DNA of 64,000 bases, from assembly GCF_000316645.1 (NCBI RefSeq), contig NC_019684.1:5306001-5370000 (forward strand), in the 5' to 3' direction. The stretch comes from Nostoc sp. PCC 7524 (GTDB lineage: Bacteria > Cyanobacteriota > Cyanobacteriia > Cyanobacteriales > Nostocaceae). This document shows positions 37,052-46,858 of this stretch, piece by piece. The notes under the pieces were generated by a model. The model had not been told where the DNA came from. It did no database searches and saw only the letters and a program-made list of their open reading frames with translations. How positions within the stretch are numbered: position 1 is the first letter of the stretch; every line of letters begins with the position of its first letter. The translations under genes were made by a program, and so were the position numbers.

Positions 37052-38260
37052 ATGAAATTGGTAAAACTCCCACACCAAAAACCAATTATTTTCCTTTGTC
37101 AATTATGCCTCATAGCCACCCTGATCATCTCCTGTAATCACACCACAATTCACACATCAACTAACACCTGTACCACCAACTATAACCCCAACCAAGATTA
37201 CTTCCCCAATAAAATCAAAATCACCCACGCCAGAGGTTTGGCGGTAGAATATCACAAACATTACAAAGTAGTCACCATTAAAAACCCTTGGCAAAATGCT
37301 AAAACCCAGTTTCAATATGTTTTAGTCCAATGCGGAACTCCTACACCCCAAGGATTTAAGCAAGCACAAGTAATTACAGTTCCCATTAACTCTATAGTTT
37401 CTCTATCAACTACACATTTACCCCACTTAGCTAAATTAGGTGTAGTTGATAAATTAATTGGAGTGAGTAATATTAACCAAGTCAATACACCTGAAGTAGT
37501 TGAGAAAATTAAAACCGGAAATATTACCCAAGTCGGCAATAATTCCAATGTAGACATAGAAAGGTTATTAGCATTAAATCCCGATTTAGTAACAACCTTC
37601 GGGACAGGTAATTCCCAAACTGATAGTTATAGCAAACTCACAGAAGCGGGGTTAAAGGTGGGGATAAATGCTGAGTATATGGAAGATACACCTTTGGGGA
37701 GAAGTGAATGGTTAAAATTTACGGCTTTGTTTTTTAATCAAGAAGCCAAAGCAGAAAAGATATTTAATCAAATTGCGAATAGATATACAGAAATAGCTGC
37801 AAAAGCTCAAGCTGTGAAAAACCGTCCGAGTGTATTTGTTGGCTTTAACTTTAAAGGTACTTGGTTTATGCCAGGTGGTAATAGTTACGTAGCGAAATAT
37901 CTGGCTGATGCTGGAGGAAATTATCTTTGGAGTGATGATAAATCTAATGGTAGTTTACCGCTTTCTTTTGAAGTGGTTTTAGAACGTGCTGCTAATGCTG
38001 ATTATTGGTTGAATTTTAGCCAAGGTTGGCAAAGTATGAAGGATTTAATTGCAGATGATAACCGCTATGGTGATTTTCAAGCTGTGAAAATAGGCAATCT
38101 TTATAATAACAATGGGCGTGTAAATGCGAATGGTGGTAATGATTACTGGGAAGGGGGAATTAGTAACCCTGATATTGTGCTTGCAGATTTAATTAAAATC
38201 CTGCATCCCGAAATATTACCGAAGCATCAGTTGTTTTACTATCGTAAATTTAGCAAATAA
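37052..38260 (+). CDS. ABC transporter substrate-binding lipoprotein (FecB/BtuF type)
   Basis: 402 residues. Lipobox IISC puts the lipidated Cys at residue 28 (ATLIISCNHT), so it is anchored to the periplasmic face. Class III binding-protein fold: TTHLPHLAKLGVVDKLIGVS and ALNPDLVTTFGTGN in lobe 1, a long helix, and a second lobe PSVFVGFNFKGTWFMPGGNSY. Substrate class: iron-siderophore, heme, cobalamin or cobinamide. The stop overlaps the permease ATG by one base (TAATG), so it is translationally coupled. Confidence 0.92.
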   Translation: MKLVKLPHQKPIIFLCQLCLIATLIISCNHTTIHTSTNTCTTNYNPNQDYFPNKIKITHARGLAVEYHKHYKVVTIKNPWQNAKTQFQYVLVQCGTPTPQGFKQAQVITVPINSIVSLSTTHLPHLAKLGVVDKLIGVSNINQVNTPEVVEKIKTGNITQVGNNSNVDIERLLALNPDLVTTFGTGNSQTDSYSKLTEAGLKVGINAEYMEDTPLGRSEWLKFTALFFNQEAKAEKIFNQIANRYTEIAAKAQAVKNRPSVFVGFNFKGTWFMPGGNSYVAKYLADAGGNYLWSDDKSNGSLPLSFEVVLERAANADYWLNFSQGWQSMKDLIADDNRYGDFQAVKIGNLYNNNGRVNANGGNDYWEGGISNPDIVLADLIKILHPEILPKHQLFYYRKFSK

Positions 38261-39324
38261 TGTTACTTAAATACCTACCGCCTAATTTATTAATACTTTT
38301 TAAATCTACTTCTATCAGAACTTTAGTATTTTTACTGTTAATTATCGGTTTGGTTTTGGCATTTTTACTAGATTTGACTTTAGGTTCTGTTTCTATTCCT
38401 ATTCAGGAAGTTATCAATATTTTACTGGGACAAGAACCAGAAAAAGCAACTTGGGCGAATATTATTCTCAAATTTAGACTTCCGAAAGCTTTGACTGCAA
38501 CTTTAGCGGGTGCGGCTTTGGGTGTGAGTGGGTTGCAAATGCAAACTCTGTTTAAAAATCCCTTGGCGGGGCCTTTTGTGTTAGGAATTAGTTCTGGTGC
38601 AAGTTTGGGTGTAGCTTTGGTGGTGTTAACTGCAAGTCTAACTACACCAACTTTATTAAATGATTTGGGAATTATTACTGATTTTGGGTTGGTGATAGCT
38701 GCTAGTCTTGGTGCGGCTTCGGTTTTGGGTGTGATGTTAGTGGTGGCGCGTCGGGTACAAGAGACGATGACGCTGCTAATTTTGGGTTTGTTGTTTGGTT
38801 ATGCTACGAGTGCAATTGTCAGTATTTTATTGCAATTTAGCTCTAAAGAACGGATTCAAAGTTATATTATGTGGACTTTTGGTAGCTTCGCTGGGGTGAC
38901 TTGGAAACAGTTAATTGTGTTGATTCCGGTGATAGTTTGCAGTTTATTGGTAGCGGTATTGCAATCGAAATCTTTGAATGCGCTGTTGTTGGGGGAAGCT
39001 TACGCGCGTAGTTTGGGTTTAACGGTGAAGAAAGCTAGGTTTTCTATTATTGGTAGTGCTTCTATTTTAGCTGGTGGAATTACGGCTTTTTGCGGGCCGA
39101 TCGCATTTTTGGGTGTGGCTATTCCTCATTTGTGTCGCAGTCTGTTTATGAGTTCTGATCATCGGATTTTAATCCCTGGTGTGATGATTATGGGGGGAAT
39201 ATTGGCTTTGGTGGCTGATTTATTTTCCCAAATGGCGGTGAGTCAGATGGTTTTACCGTTGAATGCTATTACGGCTTTGATAGGAACTCCTGTGGTTAGT
39301 TGGGTGATTTTGAGGCGGAAGTAA
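38260..39324 (+). CDS. FecCD-family ABC permease
   Basis: 354 residues with about ten transmembrane helices. Signature ILKFRLPKALTATLAGAALGVSG (FecCD start) and FCGPIAFLGVAIPHLCRSLFMS (EAA-like coupling helix region). Forms a homodimer with the ATPase encoded next. TAATG overlap with the binding-protein gene. BtuC and FecC/D cannot be separated by sequence alone here. Confidence 0.95.
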   Translation: MLLKYLPPNLLILFKSTSIRTLVFLLLIIGLVLAFLLDLTLGSVSIPIQEVINILLGQEPEKATWANIILKFRLPKALTATLAGAALGVSGLQMQTLFKNPLAGPFVLGISSGASLGVALVVLTASLTTPTLLNDLGIITDFGLVIAASLGAASVLGVMLVVARRVQETMTLLILGLLFGYATSAIVSILLQFSSKERIQSYIMWTFGSFAGVTWKQLIVLIPVIVCSLLVAVLQSKSLNALLLGEAYARSLGLTVKKARFSIIGSASILAGGITAFCGPIAFLGVAIPHLCRSLFMSSDHRILIPGVMIMGGILALVADLFSQMAVSQMVLPLNAITALIGTPVVSWVILRRK

Positions 39325-39344
39325 TTAGGAGTTTTAACGCAGAG

Positions 39345-39440
39345 GTAGGCGCGGTGAACCAGCGTTGTAGGAGGGTTTCCCTCCGTAGACGACTGGTGAA
39401 CCCGAAGGGAGGTAGGCGCAAAGGTACGCGGAGAGTTTTT
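39345..39440. repeat. Dispersed repeat between permease and ATPase genes
   Basis: The 116-base gap holds AACGCAGAGGTAGGCGC-type and GTAGGAGGGTTTCCCTCCG palindromic pieces typical of Nostoc dispersed repeats. It gives the ATPase frame a false N-terminal extension. Confidence 0.65.
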
Positions 39441-40436
39441 ATGATTTTGAGGACTCAGGATTTATGTATTGGTTATAAGTCGGGGAAGGGGTTGCGGTGT
39501 GTGGCGAAGGATATTTCTGTTTGTCTGGAAGCTGGGGAATTGGTGTGTTTATTGGGGCCGAATGGTGCGGGTAAGTCTACCTTACTGCGATCGCTTGCGG
39601 GAATGCAACCACCTCTAGCGGGTGAGGTGCGGTTTTTGGATGATGATATCTATAAATTAGCACCACAGGACTTAGCCAAGCGGTTGAGTTTGGTGCTGAC
39701 GGAAAGGGTGGATGTGGGAATGTTATCAGCCTATACTCTGGTGAGTTTGGGACGACATCCTTACACCGACTGGTGGGGAAGCTTAACGCCTGAAGATGAA
39801 GCAATTATACATTGGGCGATCAAATCTGTAGGTGCGCTACATTTAGCTGCGCGTCAAGTTAGCGAACTCAGTGATGGTGAACGTCAAAAGATTATGATTG
39901 CGCGTGCTTTGGCGCAGTCGCCGATGGTGATGTTATTGGATGAACCTACGGCTTTTTTAGATTTACCACGACGGGTAGAAATTATGCAATTGTTGCGTCA
40001 GTTAGCACGGGAAACTCACCAAGCAATTTTACTGTCTACCCATGATTTAGATTTAGCTTTGCGGCTGGCTGACCAAGTTTGGCTGTTAACATCTGAGGGT
40101 ATTTTACAGGTTGGCGCACCAGAAGATTTGGTATTAAGTGGTGCATTTGCTGATACCTTCCGCAGTGAAGGTGTGGAGTTTGATATGCTTTCTGGTGAGT
40201 TTCATTTACATACCCCAGTCCAGGGAGAAGTTCATGTCGTCGGAGATGATATTGCTTCGATGTGGACTATTCGTGCTTTAAAACGTGCAGGATTTCAAGT
40301 CGTTAAAAGTAACAGTGACTTACCGATTTCAATAGAAATAATATCAAATACAAAACAATTATTGTGGAAAATTACCAATAACCAAACCGTAAATATTTAT
40401 AATTCGCTCTACGATTTGATTAAAGTTTTAAACTGA
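39441..40436 (+). CDS. ABC transporter ATPase (FecE/BtuD type)
   Basis: 331 residues from the ATG at 39441 (MILRTQDLCIGYKSGKG). The longer frame begins inside the permease gene and crosses the repeat, so I reject it. Walker A LLGPNGAGKSTLL, signature LSDGERQKIMIARAL, Walker B VMLLDEPTAFLDLP, switch His in LLSTHDLDLAL. An extra ~75-residue C-terminal part (VVGDDIASMWTIRALKRAG) follows the ATPase domain. It energises the permease at 38260. Confidence 0.92.
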   Translation: MILRTQDLCIGYKSGKGLRCVAKDISVCLEAGELVCLLGPNGAGKSTLLRSLAGMQPPLAGEVRFLDDDIYKLAPQDLAKRLSLVLTERVDVGMLSAYTLVSLGRHPYTDWWGSLTPEDEAIIHWAIKSVGALHLAARQVSELSDGERQKIMIARALAQSPMVMLLDEPTAFLDLPRRVEIMQLLRQLARETHQAILLSTHDLDLALRLADQVWLLTSEGILQVGAPEDLVLSGAFADTFRSEGVEFDMLSGEFHLHTPVQGEVHVVGDDIASMWTIRALKRAGFQVVKSNSDLPISIEIISNTKQLLWKITNNQTVNIYNSLYDLIKVLN

Positions 40437-40559
40437 TTAAGTCTATCACTTTACTTGTACTAACTACTAACGATCATATCATGAATGAAAGGCTTTATTT
40501 AATAGTCTTTAATACTTTCATACTCCTCTATATTGTGCGCTAAATTGAGAATAGACCAG

Positions 40560-41921
40560 TCACAAACATTTTTTAAGAGGGTGGAAAGGGAATAATTGAC
40601 AAGTTTTAGCTTGAAGATATTTAGCAACTTGTGGGTCATGACTGGTGAGAATTAAAGCTCCTGCTTTTTGAGTAAAATTAATTAAAACTTGTAACATCAA
40701 CGCTAATGATTTAGGGTCTTGTCCGACAGTAATTTCATCGAGTAGGCATATCTTTGGCATTCTAGCTAATACTGCGGCTAAAGCTAATCGTCTTTTTTGT
40801 CCTTGCGACAGAGATTGGGGATGGGATTGACTCAAAGCTTTTAAATTCAAATTTTCTAAAAGTTCTTCTGCTATTTGAAGGGAAACATTTGGTTGTATGA
40901 CTTCTTGATAGACAGTTTCAGCAAATAATTGATGATTGGGATTTTGCAGCACAAATCCTATATTCTTAGCTATTTGGACAACACTCTTTTTGAGAATACT
41001 TTGTCCACAAATTTCGATGTTGCCTGTGGTTGGTTTAATTAACCCACTTAGTAATTTAAGAAGGGTGGTTTTTCCACAGCCATTTTCACCTTGAAGTAAG
41101 AGAATTTCGCCGCTATGTAATTGTAAATCGGGAAATTGTGGATATCCCCCCCAACTAAGTTGATGTGTTTGCAGGATGATGTTAGATAAAGTAGGTGATT
41201 CACTAACGGAAATATCAGGAAAAAAAGTTGGGGGTATTTCTGATTTCAGTTTACCATTATCAAAATAATATGCGCGATCGCAAATATCTGTGACTAAATC
41301 CCGCCTATGTTCTATTAGTAACACAGCTTGTCCTTGATGCGATCGCTCGACGAGTAATTGCTTTAATAATTCACTCCCTGCACGGTCTAGATAAGCAAAA
41401 GGTTCATCTAGTAAAAGCACTGGCTGATTCATCGCCAAAACGCAAGCAATGATTAAACGTTGCTTTTGTCCGGCGGAAAGTTGGTTAATTAACCAGTTTC
41501 CCTGGGGTAGCAAACCAAATTCTTGTAGTTTTTGATGAGCTAACTGTGATATAATCTCTGGAGATATACTGAGATTTTCTAAGCCGAAAATTATCTCCTC
41601 TATTACTTTATCGGTAAAAATTTGGGTTTCGACATTTTGTAAAATCGTGCCGATATACTGCGATCGCTCTCTCACAGAAAGCTCTAAAATTGAATTATTC
41701 TCATATAAAATATCTCCCGTTAAATTACCGCCAATATGGTGCGGCGAAATTCCCGCTAAACAATTGAGGAGTGTACTTTTACCGCTACCCGTAGCACCCC
41801 CTAAAAAGACGATTTCCCCCGCAGACAATTCTAAATTTATATCTTGTATAGTGGGTTGAGTTTTACCGATGTGAGTAAAACTGAGATTTACAGTTTCTAT
41901 TAACTTCACCACTGCAACCAT
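40560..41921 (-). CDS. ECF transporter double ATPase (fused A components)
   Basis: 453 residues from the ATG at 41921; other starts are GTG at 41912 or 41909, all overlapping ecfT. Two ATPase halves in one chain. Half 1: Walker A FLGGATGSGKSTLL, signature LSAGQKQRLIIACVL, Walker B PVLLLDEPFAYLD. Half 2: GENGCGKTTLLKLLSG, LSQGQKRRLALAAVL, and KICLLDEITVGQD, with Ile where most have Pro. Supplies both nucleotide-binding sites of an energy-coupling-factor importer. Third gene of the ECF operon. Confidence 0.92.
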   Translation of the reverse strand: MVAVVKLIETVNLSFTHIGKTQPTIQDINLELSAGEIVFLGGATGSGKSTLLNCLAGISPHHIGGNLTGDILYENNSILELSVRERSQYIGTILQNVETQIFTDKVIEEIIFGLENLSISPEIISQLAHQKLQEFGLLPQGNWLINQLSAGQKQRLIIACVLAMNQPVLLLDEPFAYLDRAGSELLKQLLVERSHQGQAVLLIEHRRDLVTDICDRAYYFDNGKLKSEIPPTFFPDISVSESPTLSNIILQTHQLSWGGYPQFPDLQLHSGEILLLQGENGCGKTTLLKLLSGLIKPTTGNIEICGQSILKKSVVQIAKNIGFVLQNPNHQLFAETVYQEVIQPNVSLQIAEELLENLNLKALSQSHPQSLSQGQKRRLALAAVLARMPKICLLDEITVGQDPKSLALMLQVLINFTQKAGALILTSHDPQVAKYLQAKTCQLFPFHPLKKCL

Positions 41922-42601
41922 CCAACAATTATTAGTAGCAACGTTGCACCCACTGTAAAGATAGTATCTTCCAGTCGCCATCGCAGAGGTTGAGCTTGAG
42001 TTCTGGGAAAATTGGGATTATAACCTCTAGTTTCTAAACCAACAGTAACATCATCAGCATAAGTGACAATGCGAAAAATTAGGGGGACAAATAAACTGTT
42101 AAACCAGCGTTGGGGTTGACGCGGTAAATCAACTCCCCGTAATTGATTAGCTTCGATAATCCGTTGTGCTTCTTGATAAAGAATAGGAAGAAATCGCCAA
42201 GTTAGCATAATTCCTAATACCAAAAAAGCGGGTAAACGTATTGCTTGTAAAGCCTTAATTAAATCCCCAGGTAACGTGGTGGCTGAGAGTAACGGGGTAG
42301 GTAATATAATTGCTAACAGTCTCAAGGAGTTAATGATAGCTGCGCGAAAATCTCCTAGAGTCCATGCTGCTAAGGTTGTAAATAACATTAAACCTAAAAT
42401 TGCCAAGACTAAAGTTTTGAAATTAATTCGCACAGATAAAAATAAGAAAATTAACAAAAATCCCACCAGTAAAGATGCAGCCAATAAATCACGTAAAGCC
42501 AATGCAATACTAACTGCAATCGCAGTGAAAGCAATTTTTAATAAGGGATTTATCCTGACTAAAAAACTTTCCCTATGCACCACCGATTTAGTTATCAACA
42601 T
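41906..42601 (-). CDS. ECF transporter transmembrane component (EcfT/CbiQ type)
   Basis: 231 residues, five to six hydrophobic segments. Two Ala-Arg-Gly coupling motifs that bind the ATPases: EANQLRGVDLP (about 155) and GLETRGYNP (about 188). The stop overlaps the ATPase start by 16 bases and the start overlaps the S-component stop by 14, so the three are translationally coupled. Confidence 0.9.
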   Translation of the reverse strand: MLITKSVVHRESFLVRINPLLKIAFTAIAVSIALALRDLLAASLLVGFLLIFLFLSVRINFKTLVLAILGLMLFTTLAAWTLGDFRAAIINSLRLLAIILPTPLLSATTLPGDLIKALQAIRLPAFLVLGIMLTWRFLPILYQEAQRIIEANQLRGVDLPRQPQRWFNSLFVPLIFRIVTYADDVTVGLETRGYNPNFPRTQAQPLRWRLEDTIFTVGATLLLIIVGWLQW

Positions 42602-43169
42602 CTAACTTACCAGCACGCTGTAATTGCTTAATAACTAATTCACCTAACCACCAACCAACTCCACCAGCTACACCAGATAGTAGCGTCATGGGTAATAATA
42701 TCCACGATTGAGTTAACCAAATAGCGAAATTTCCCCCAGCTACGTAAGCACCAACTATAGCACCTGTGACTGTGGTTGTGCTGAAAAAGATAACGTTTCC
42801 TAGTAAACGGTTAGTTTTGGTTTTGTAACCGCCTTTTGTCCACATAATTAATTCAGTTAGTAGTAAAGCTGCAACTAAAAAAGCAGTAATTACTAAAGAT
42901 ATGCGACTTAATAATAGGGCTAAAGTACCAATCATTAAAGCCACACTACCACTACGCTTTAATCTAGCCATTCCTAATGTCAAAAAAATCCCGGCTAAAG
43001 GGGCCCAAACAATTGTGCGAATCCCAGGTAAAGGAATAGCAATAGTCAGTGGTACTGTTAGAGTAGAAGAAATAACAATACCAATAGTCATAAACGCCGC
43101 AAAGACGTAATCTTTTAATTGCCAGCGTTGTTTGGTTTTGGTTTGGGGATGGGAAATTGGTGTTTTCAT
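42588..43169 (-). CDS. ECF transporter S component (MptD-like)
   Basis: 193 residues, six hydrophobic segments. WQLKDYVFAAFMTIGIVISS at the start with a Gly/Ser-rich first helix, TKRLL-like basic loop and the C-terminal GWWLGELVIKQLQRAG. The AxxxA-type helix 1 needed to pack on EcfT is present in outline. Resembles the MptD family, whose substrate is unknown. It follows a TonB receptor, so substrate passes the outer membrane by TonB and the inner membrane by ECF. Confidence 0.82.
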   Translation of the reverse strand: MKTPISHPQTKTKQRWQLKDYVFAAFMTIGIVISSTLTVPLTIAIPLPGIRTIVWAPLAGIFLTLGMARLKRSGSVALMIGTLALLLSRISLVITAFLVAALLLTELIMWTKGGYKTKTNRLLGNVIFFSTTTVTGAIVGAYVAGGNFAIWLTQSWILLPMTLLSGVAGGVGWWLGELVIKQLQRAGKLDVDN

Positions 43170-43234
43170 TATTGAAAATTTATTTTTACTTTTAGGAGTA
43201 TGTCAACCTGTGCAATCAGTTTCAATCAGTATTC

Positions 43235-45628
43235 TCAAAAGTCAGCGCGTATCCCTGCTAAAACTCTAGTTCCTGGCGCGGGAAAATTGACAGTGGGATA
43301 GATATATTCAGCATTAAATAAATTTTCTACACTTAAAGTTAGTTGTGTGCTGGGTGTCACTTTATAGCCAATAGCTAAATCAAATACCGTCGCCGCCGGA
43401 CTACCATTTCCGACTCGATTATCAGATAATAGAACAGTTCCTTGACCACCATAAAAACGCGATTGAAGATAACCGCTAAATTGATTGTTGTCGTAGAGTA
43501 AACGTATTAAAGCTGTTAAGGGAGATACTTCTAACTGACTTAAGGGTGTACCAGATTTATCTTCACCATTTACATAAGTAAGATTCCCTTCCACAGTTAA
43601 GTTACGAGTTAACAAATAACTCGCACTAAATTCAATTCCTTGCAATAAAACATCTTTATTGGCGACGCGAATAGACGCAGCAGGTGCGCCAAATCTTGGT
43701 GGTGGTGGGGGGGTGATACTTTCAAATCCGATGAAGTCGGAAATGTCGTTGCGAAAATAAGTTACGCCAGCCCTAAATGTATTACTAGAGTAATTTAAAC
43801 CAATATCAAAGTTATTTGCTCTTTCAGGTTTGATGTTGGGGTCTGCTAAGACTCTACCGCGAGTTGGGGCAAAAAAAGTTCTGTCATTATCACTCCCAAA
43901 TAAGTCTACTAACCTGGGGGGACGGAAGCCTTGAGCGAAGTTAACTCTAGCGGCTAAAGTATTAGTTATCCGATAAATACTCCCAATATTGAAAGTGACA
44001 GCGTTAGTGTTGTTTTCTGCACCTGTACTTTCTTTAAAGTTAAAAATATCGTAGCGTAGACCACCAGCCAGGGTGAAATTTCTAGCTAGGTCATAAGTTG
44101 ACTGGACAAAAGCACCGTAAAAGTTGCGTGTTCCTAATGACCCGGTGGTGTTATTAATGAGGTTGTCAGAAATAGAATTATCTTGACTGATATCAATACC
44201 GTAGATTAAATTGCCAGCATTTCCCAAGGGTGTATCAGCAGAACCGGAAAACCCGTAACTTTCGGTGAGGGTGAAAGTAGAACTGGGTGTGGTAATAGTC
44301 TGTGGTCGGAAGGTGGGGGGTATCGAAACGGTGACTTGGGTTGCATTGTCGAAACGACGCGCACTTTTTTGGTAATAACTGCGTAAGTTAAAGCTAGTAC
44401 CACCATCTTTATTTTCATTAATATAACTGAGAGAATAGCGATCGCGGTCTCTAAATACGTTCTTGGCTGCAATAAACGGTGGGCTAGGAAATCCGTTTAA
44501 GTCGGCGTTATCCTGACGATAGCGGTCAAAACGTAGCTCTAAACGTTGGTTTGCATCTAAATCAATTCTTCCTGTCCCATAAATATCAAAAATTTCGTAA
44601 GCAGTCCCCTGGGGAGGAATTAAGTTACCCGCCGCATCTGTAGCATCCCCCGCAACTCGACGAGAAGTACCAATGACAAAATTGGGGCCTGTAATTTCCA
44701 AGTTTCCGCCGTACTCTGCAAAACCACCACCATAGACGTAAGCCCGCGCTTGTAATGGTGCATCGGGTTGGGGTGTGGTGGTAATAATGTTAATCACACC
44801 ACCAAAAGCATCAGCACCATATATTGATGAGGCTGGGCCTTTGAGAACTTCTAAGCGTTGGACGCGGAAGGGGTCTACACTCCCTAAGTCTGGGCCAAAT
44901 TCCAAATTGGGAAGACGTTCTCCATCTACTAATACCCCAATACGTTCACCAGTTAAACCGCGAATGTTAGCCGAACCACTCAATAAACCCAGGCGATTAA
45001 TCACAATTCCTGGTAAAGTTTGTAAGGCTTCCCCCACAGTCCGATTTAAAGGTTGTTCCCGTTGCAGTTCTTCTCGTGTTTTAATCTCTACCGTTGCTGG
45101 AGTATTTTCTAAGGGTGTGCTGCGACGGTTAGCAGTAATTACCAGTTCAATATCTGTGTCCGGTGGTGATTTTGAGTCTGTGGTTTCTGGTGTCTCGGTA
45201 GGTGGGGCTTCGCCTGTGGTTGTTGATGCTGCTGTGGTGGCGATAAACAGGAGAAACTCTTGGTCTTTTTGTTCAACTTTGACAACTGGTGGTGCGGATT
45301 CTCCGGTTACGATTACCCTGACACTATTAGCATCGGGGGAAGTCACTGTTATTTGCGTAATTCCTGGTGCTGGATTTTGGATAGTAAAATCCCCACCAGA
45401 TTGTAAACGTAACTGTGTATTAGCAATATCAGCAATAAAATTTTTATCTTCAGTTGATGTAGAAACTGATGACATACCGTTATTGCTTTCAAGACTTAAT
45501 TCGATACCATCATCGGTTTCGTAAACAACAACATTAGTTATTTGGTTAATATTAGCCCAAGCTGGTTGATTAATGAATAATATAGTGCTGGCGATCGCTA
45601 GATTACTAAAAGTTGTTAATCTTTGCAC
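43235..45628 (-). CDS. TonB-dependent receptor with AMIN domain
   Basis: 797 residues from the GTG at 45628, which is eight bases after AGGGG; a GTG at 45637 is too close to it. Signal peptide ends NQPAWA. AMIN domain at about 30-120 (GIELSLESNNGMSSVS, TQLRLQSGGDFTIQNP), a Thr/Ser/Pro linker, TonB-box region DIELVITANRRSTPLENTPA, plug PASSIYGADAFGGVINIITTT, and a barrel ending RVLAGIRADF with the C-terminal Phe. First gene of the ECF operon: 65 bases before the S component. Substrate unknown; linkage suggests a metal or metal complex. Confidence 0.93.
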   Translation of the reverse strand: MQRLTTFSNLAIASTILFINQPAWANINQITNVVVYETDDGIELSLESNNGMSSVSTSTEDKNFIADIANTQLRLQSGGDFTIQNPAPGITQITVTSPDANSVRVIVTGESAPPVVKVEQKDQEFLLFIATTAASTTTGEAPPTETPETTDSKSPPDTDIELVITANRRSTPLENTPATVEIKTREELQREQPLNRTVGEALQTLPGIVINRLGLLSGSANIRGLTGERIGVLVDGERLPNLEFGPDLGSVDPFRVQRLEVLKGPASSIYGADAFGGVINIITTTPQPDAPLQARAYVYGGGFAEYGGNLEITGPNFVIGTSRRVAGDATDAAGNLIPPQGTAYEIFDIYGTGRIDLDANQRLELRFDRYRQDNADLNGFPSPPFIAAKNVFRDRDRYSLSYINENKDGGTSFNLRSYYQKSARRFDNATQVTVSIPPTFRPQTITTPSSTFTLTESYGFSGSADTPLGNAGNLIYGIDISQDNSISDNLINNTTGSLGTRNFYGAFVQSTYDLARNFTLAGGLRYDIFNFKESTGAENNTNAVTFNIGSIYRITNTLAARVNFAQGFRPPRLVDLFGSDNDRTFFAPTRGRVLADPNIKPERANNFDIGLNYSSNTFRAGVTYFRNDISDFIGFESITPPPPPRFGAPAASIRVANKDVLLQGIEFSASYLLTRNLTVEGNLTYVNGEDKSGTPLSQLEVSPLTALIRLLYDNNQFSGYLQSRFYGGQGTVLLSDNRVGNGSPAATVFDLAIGYKVTPSTQLTLSVENLFNAEYIYPTVNFPAPGTRVLAGIRADF

Positions 45629-45637
45629 AAACCACAC

Positions 45638-46347
45638 CCCTAATAACTAATTCATATCAGTTGATATATTACATTTTTTCTCATCAAACCAGTATTTTTA
45701 CTATTATTTAATCTTACGTCTTCATTTTCTTTTGTTATCCCCCTCCCCAGCATTGAAAGATTGGAAACTTAATGATATTCTGTATGACGCGATAGCAAAA
45801 CTGCTTTTTTAAATAACTAAAAATATTCAATAAAAATAGCAAACTTTTTGTCAGCAATATGCGGATAAAAAAAAGATATGTATTGAAAAAATATGCTTTA
45901 ATTATCAGTCTTTATGCCAGTTAAATTTTATTAAAAAAATTTTAGATTTTAGATTTTGGATTTTAGATTAAAATCAAAGTCTAAATATCTAAAAACAAGG
46001 TTTCAAGCCTCTCCATTTATGGAGCTACAAATGTTTTTGGACTTCAAGCCTCTGCTTTAAAGGAGAGGATAATCTACAATACTCGCTGCGTACGCTTCGC
46101 TAACGTCAATCCAAAATCCAAAATAGATTGACACCTCTAAGTAACTACTTATAGTGGTAGATAACTATTAAATAATTAATAATTTTCCTTATCCTACCAG
46201 TATTTTTATATTTTTAACCCAAAAAATTATTATCTTAATTTTCTATATTCAACAAAAAATACTCACAAAAAAACACAGAAGAAAGATGATAAAATACAAA
46301 GTCTCTCCTGTGTTAATAATTTTTCCATCTAGATTTTTAAGAAAAAT
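45638..46347. other. 710-bp gap with repeats, no gene
   Basis: AT-rich. Contains GATTTTAGATTTTGG units (45943-45969), a repeated CAAGCCTCT...GGAG hairpin pair near 46002-46068, a TACGCTTCGCTAACG fragment, and an ATATCAGTTGATAT palindrome at 45654-45667 just upstream of the receptor start, which may be an operator. Confidence 0.5.
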
Positions 46348-46737
46348 TTAATGCGTAGTTGCTGCACCTACCGCCGCAGGTTGTAAGAGACTCAATAGAT
46401 GTCCATCGGGGGTACGCATAGCGGCGACTTTGCCGAAGGAAGGTTCGCGGACACGCCCTTCGAGTGTCGCACCAAGGCTTTCTAAAGTGCTGATACTGCT
46501 ATAGATATCATCAACATGAAAACTTAAAATTGGTGATGAACCAGTGGTAATATCGCCTTCGATTGAGTGAAAGGCTATGGTTGTTCCGTTAGCATCAATT
46601 TCACCCCAACCAGGACTGGCAACTTTTACTGGTAATCCTAATCCTTCGCTGTAGAATTTTACAGATGCAGGGACATCTTTCACCATTAACATTACGTGTC
46701 TAAATTCTGCTGCCATAGTTTTTTTAGATTTAAACAT
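46348..46737 (-). CDS. VOC (glyoxalase/dioxygenase-like) family protein
   Basis: 129 residues; a second start at 46716 (MAAEFRHVMLMVKD) is plausible. Two beta-alpha-beta-beta-beta units: FRHVMLMVKDVPASVKFYSE, LPVKVASPGWGEIDANG, SFHVDDIYSSISTLESLG and FGKVAAMRTPDGHLLSLLQP. Metal ligands of this fold would be the His near the start (H14 in FRHVML) and the Glu/His in later strands. Substrate unknown. It lies between cobN and the TonB receptor on one strand, 121 bases after cobN, and may be co-transcribed with it. Confidence 0.85.
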   Translation of the reverse strand: MFKSKKTMAAEFRHVMLMVKDVPASVKFYSEGLGLPVKVASPGWGEIDANGTTIAFHSIEGDITTGSSPILSFHVDDIYSSISTLESLGATLEGRVREPSFGKVAAMRTPDGHLLSLLQPAAVGAATTH

Positions 46738-46858
46738 CAGCTTTCATAATTAATATCATGTCTTTCCATATCTTGGTAATTAGTAATGGTTAGAAACTAT
46801 TACCAATTACCAAATAAAATTAATTTCTCCTAATTAATTTACTTAGGCGAAATCGATA

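Noticed and set aside
39300..39440. N-terminal extension of the FecE-like ATPase
   Set aside because: Overlaps the permease gene and crosses a repeat; the family start is at 39441.
44775..45524. 249-codon open frame on the plus strand
   Set aside because: Antisense to the AMIN TonB receptor, low-complexity Ser/Thr/Pro composition, no family look. A shadow of the receptor gene.
45654..45667. ATATCAGTTGATAT as a Zur/Fur box
   Set aside because: Palindromic but does not match either consensus; left as unassigned.
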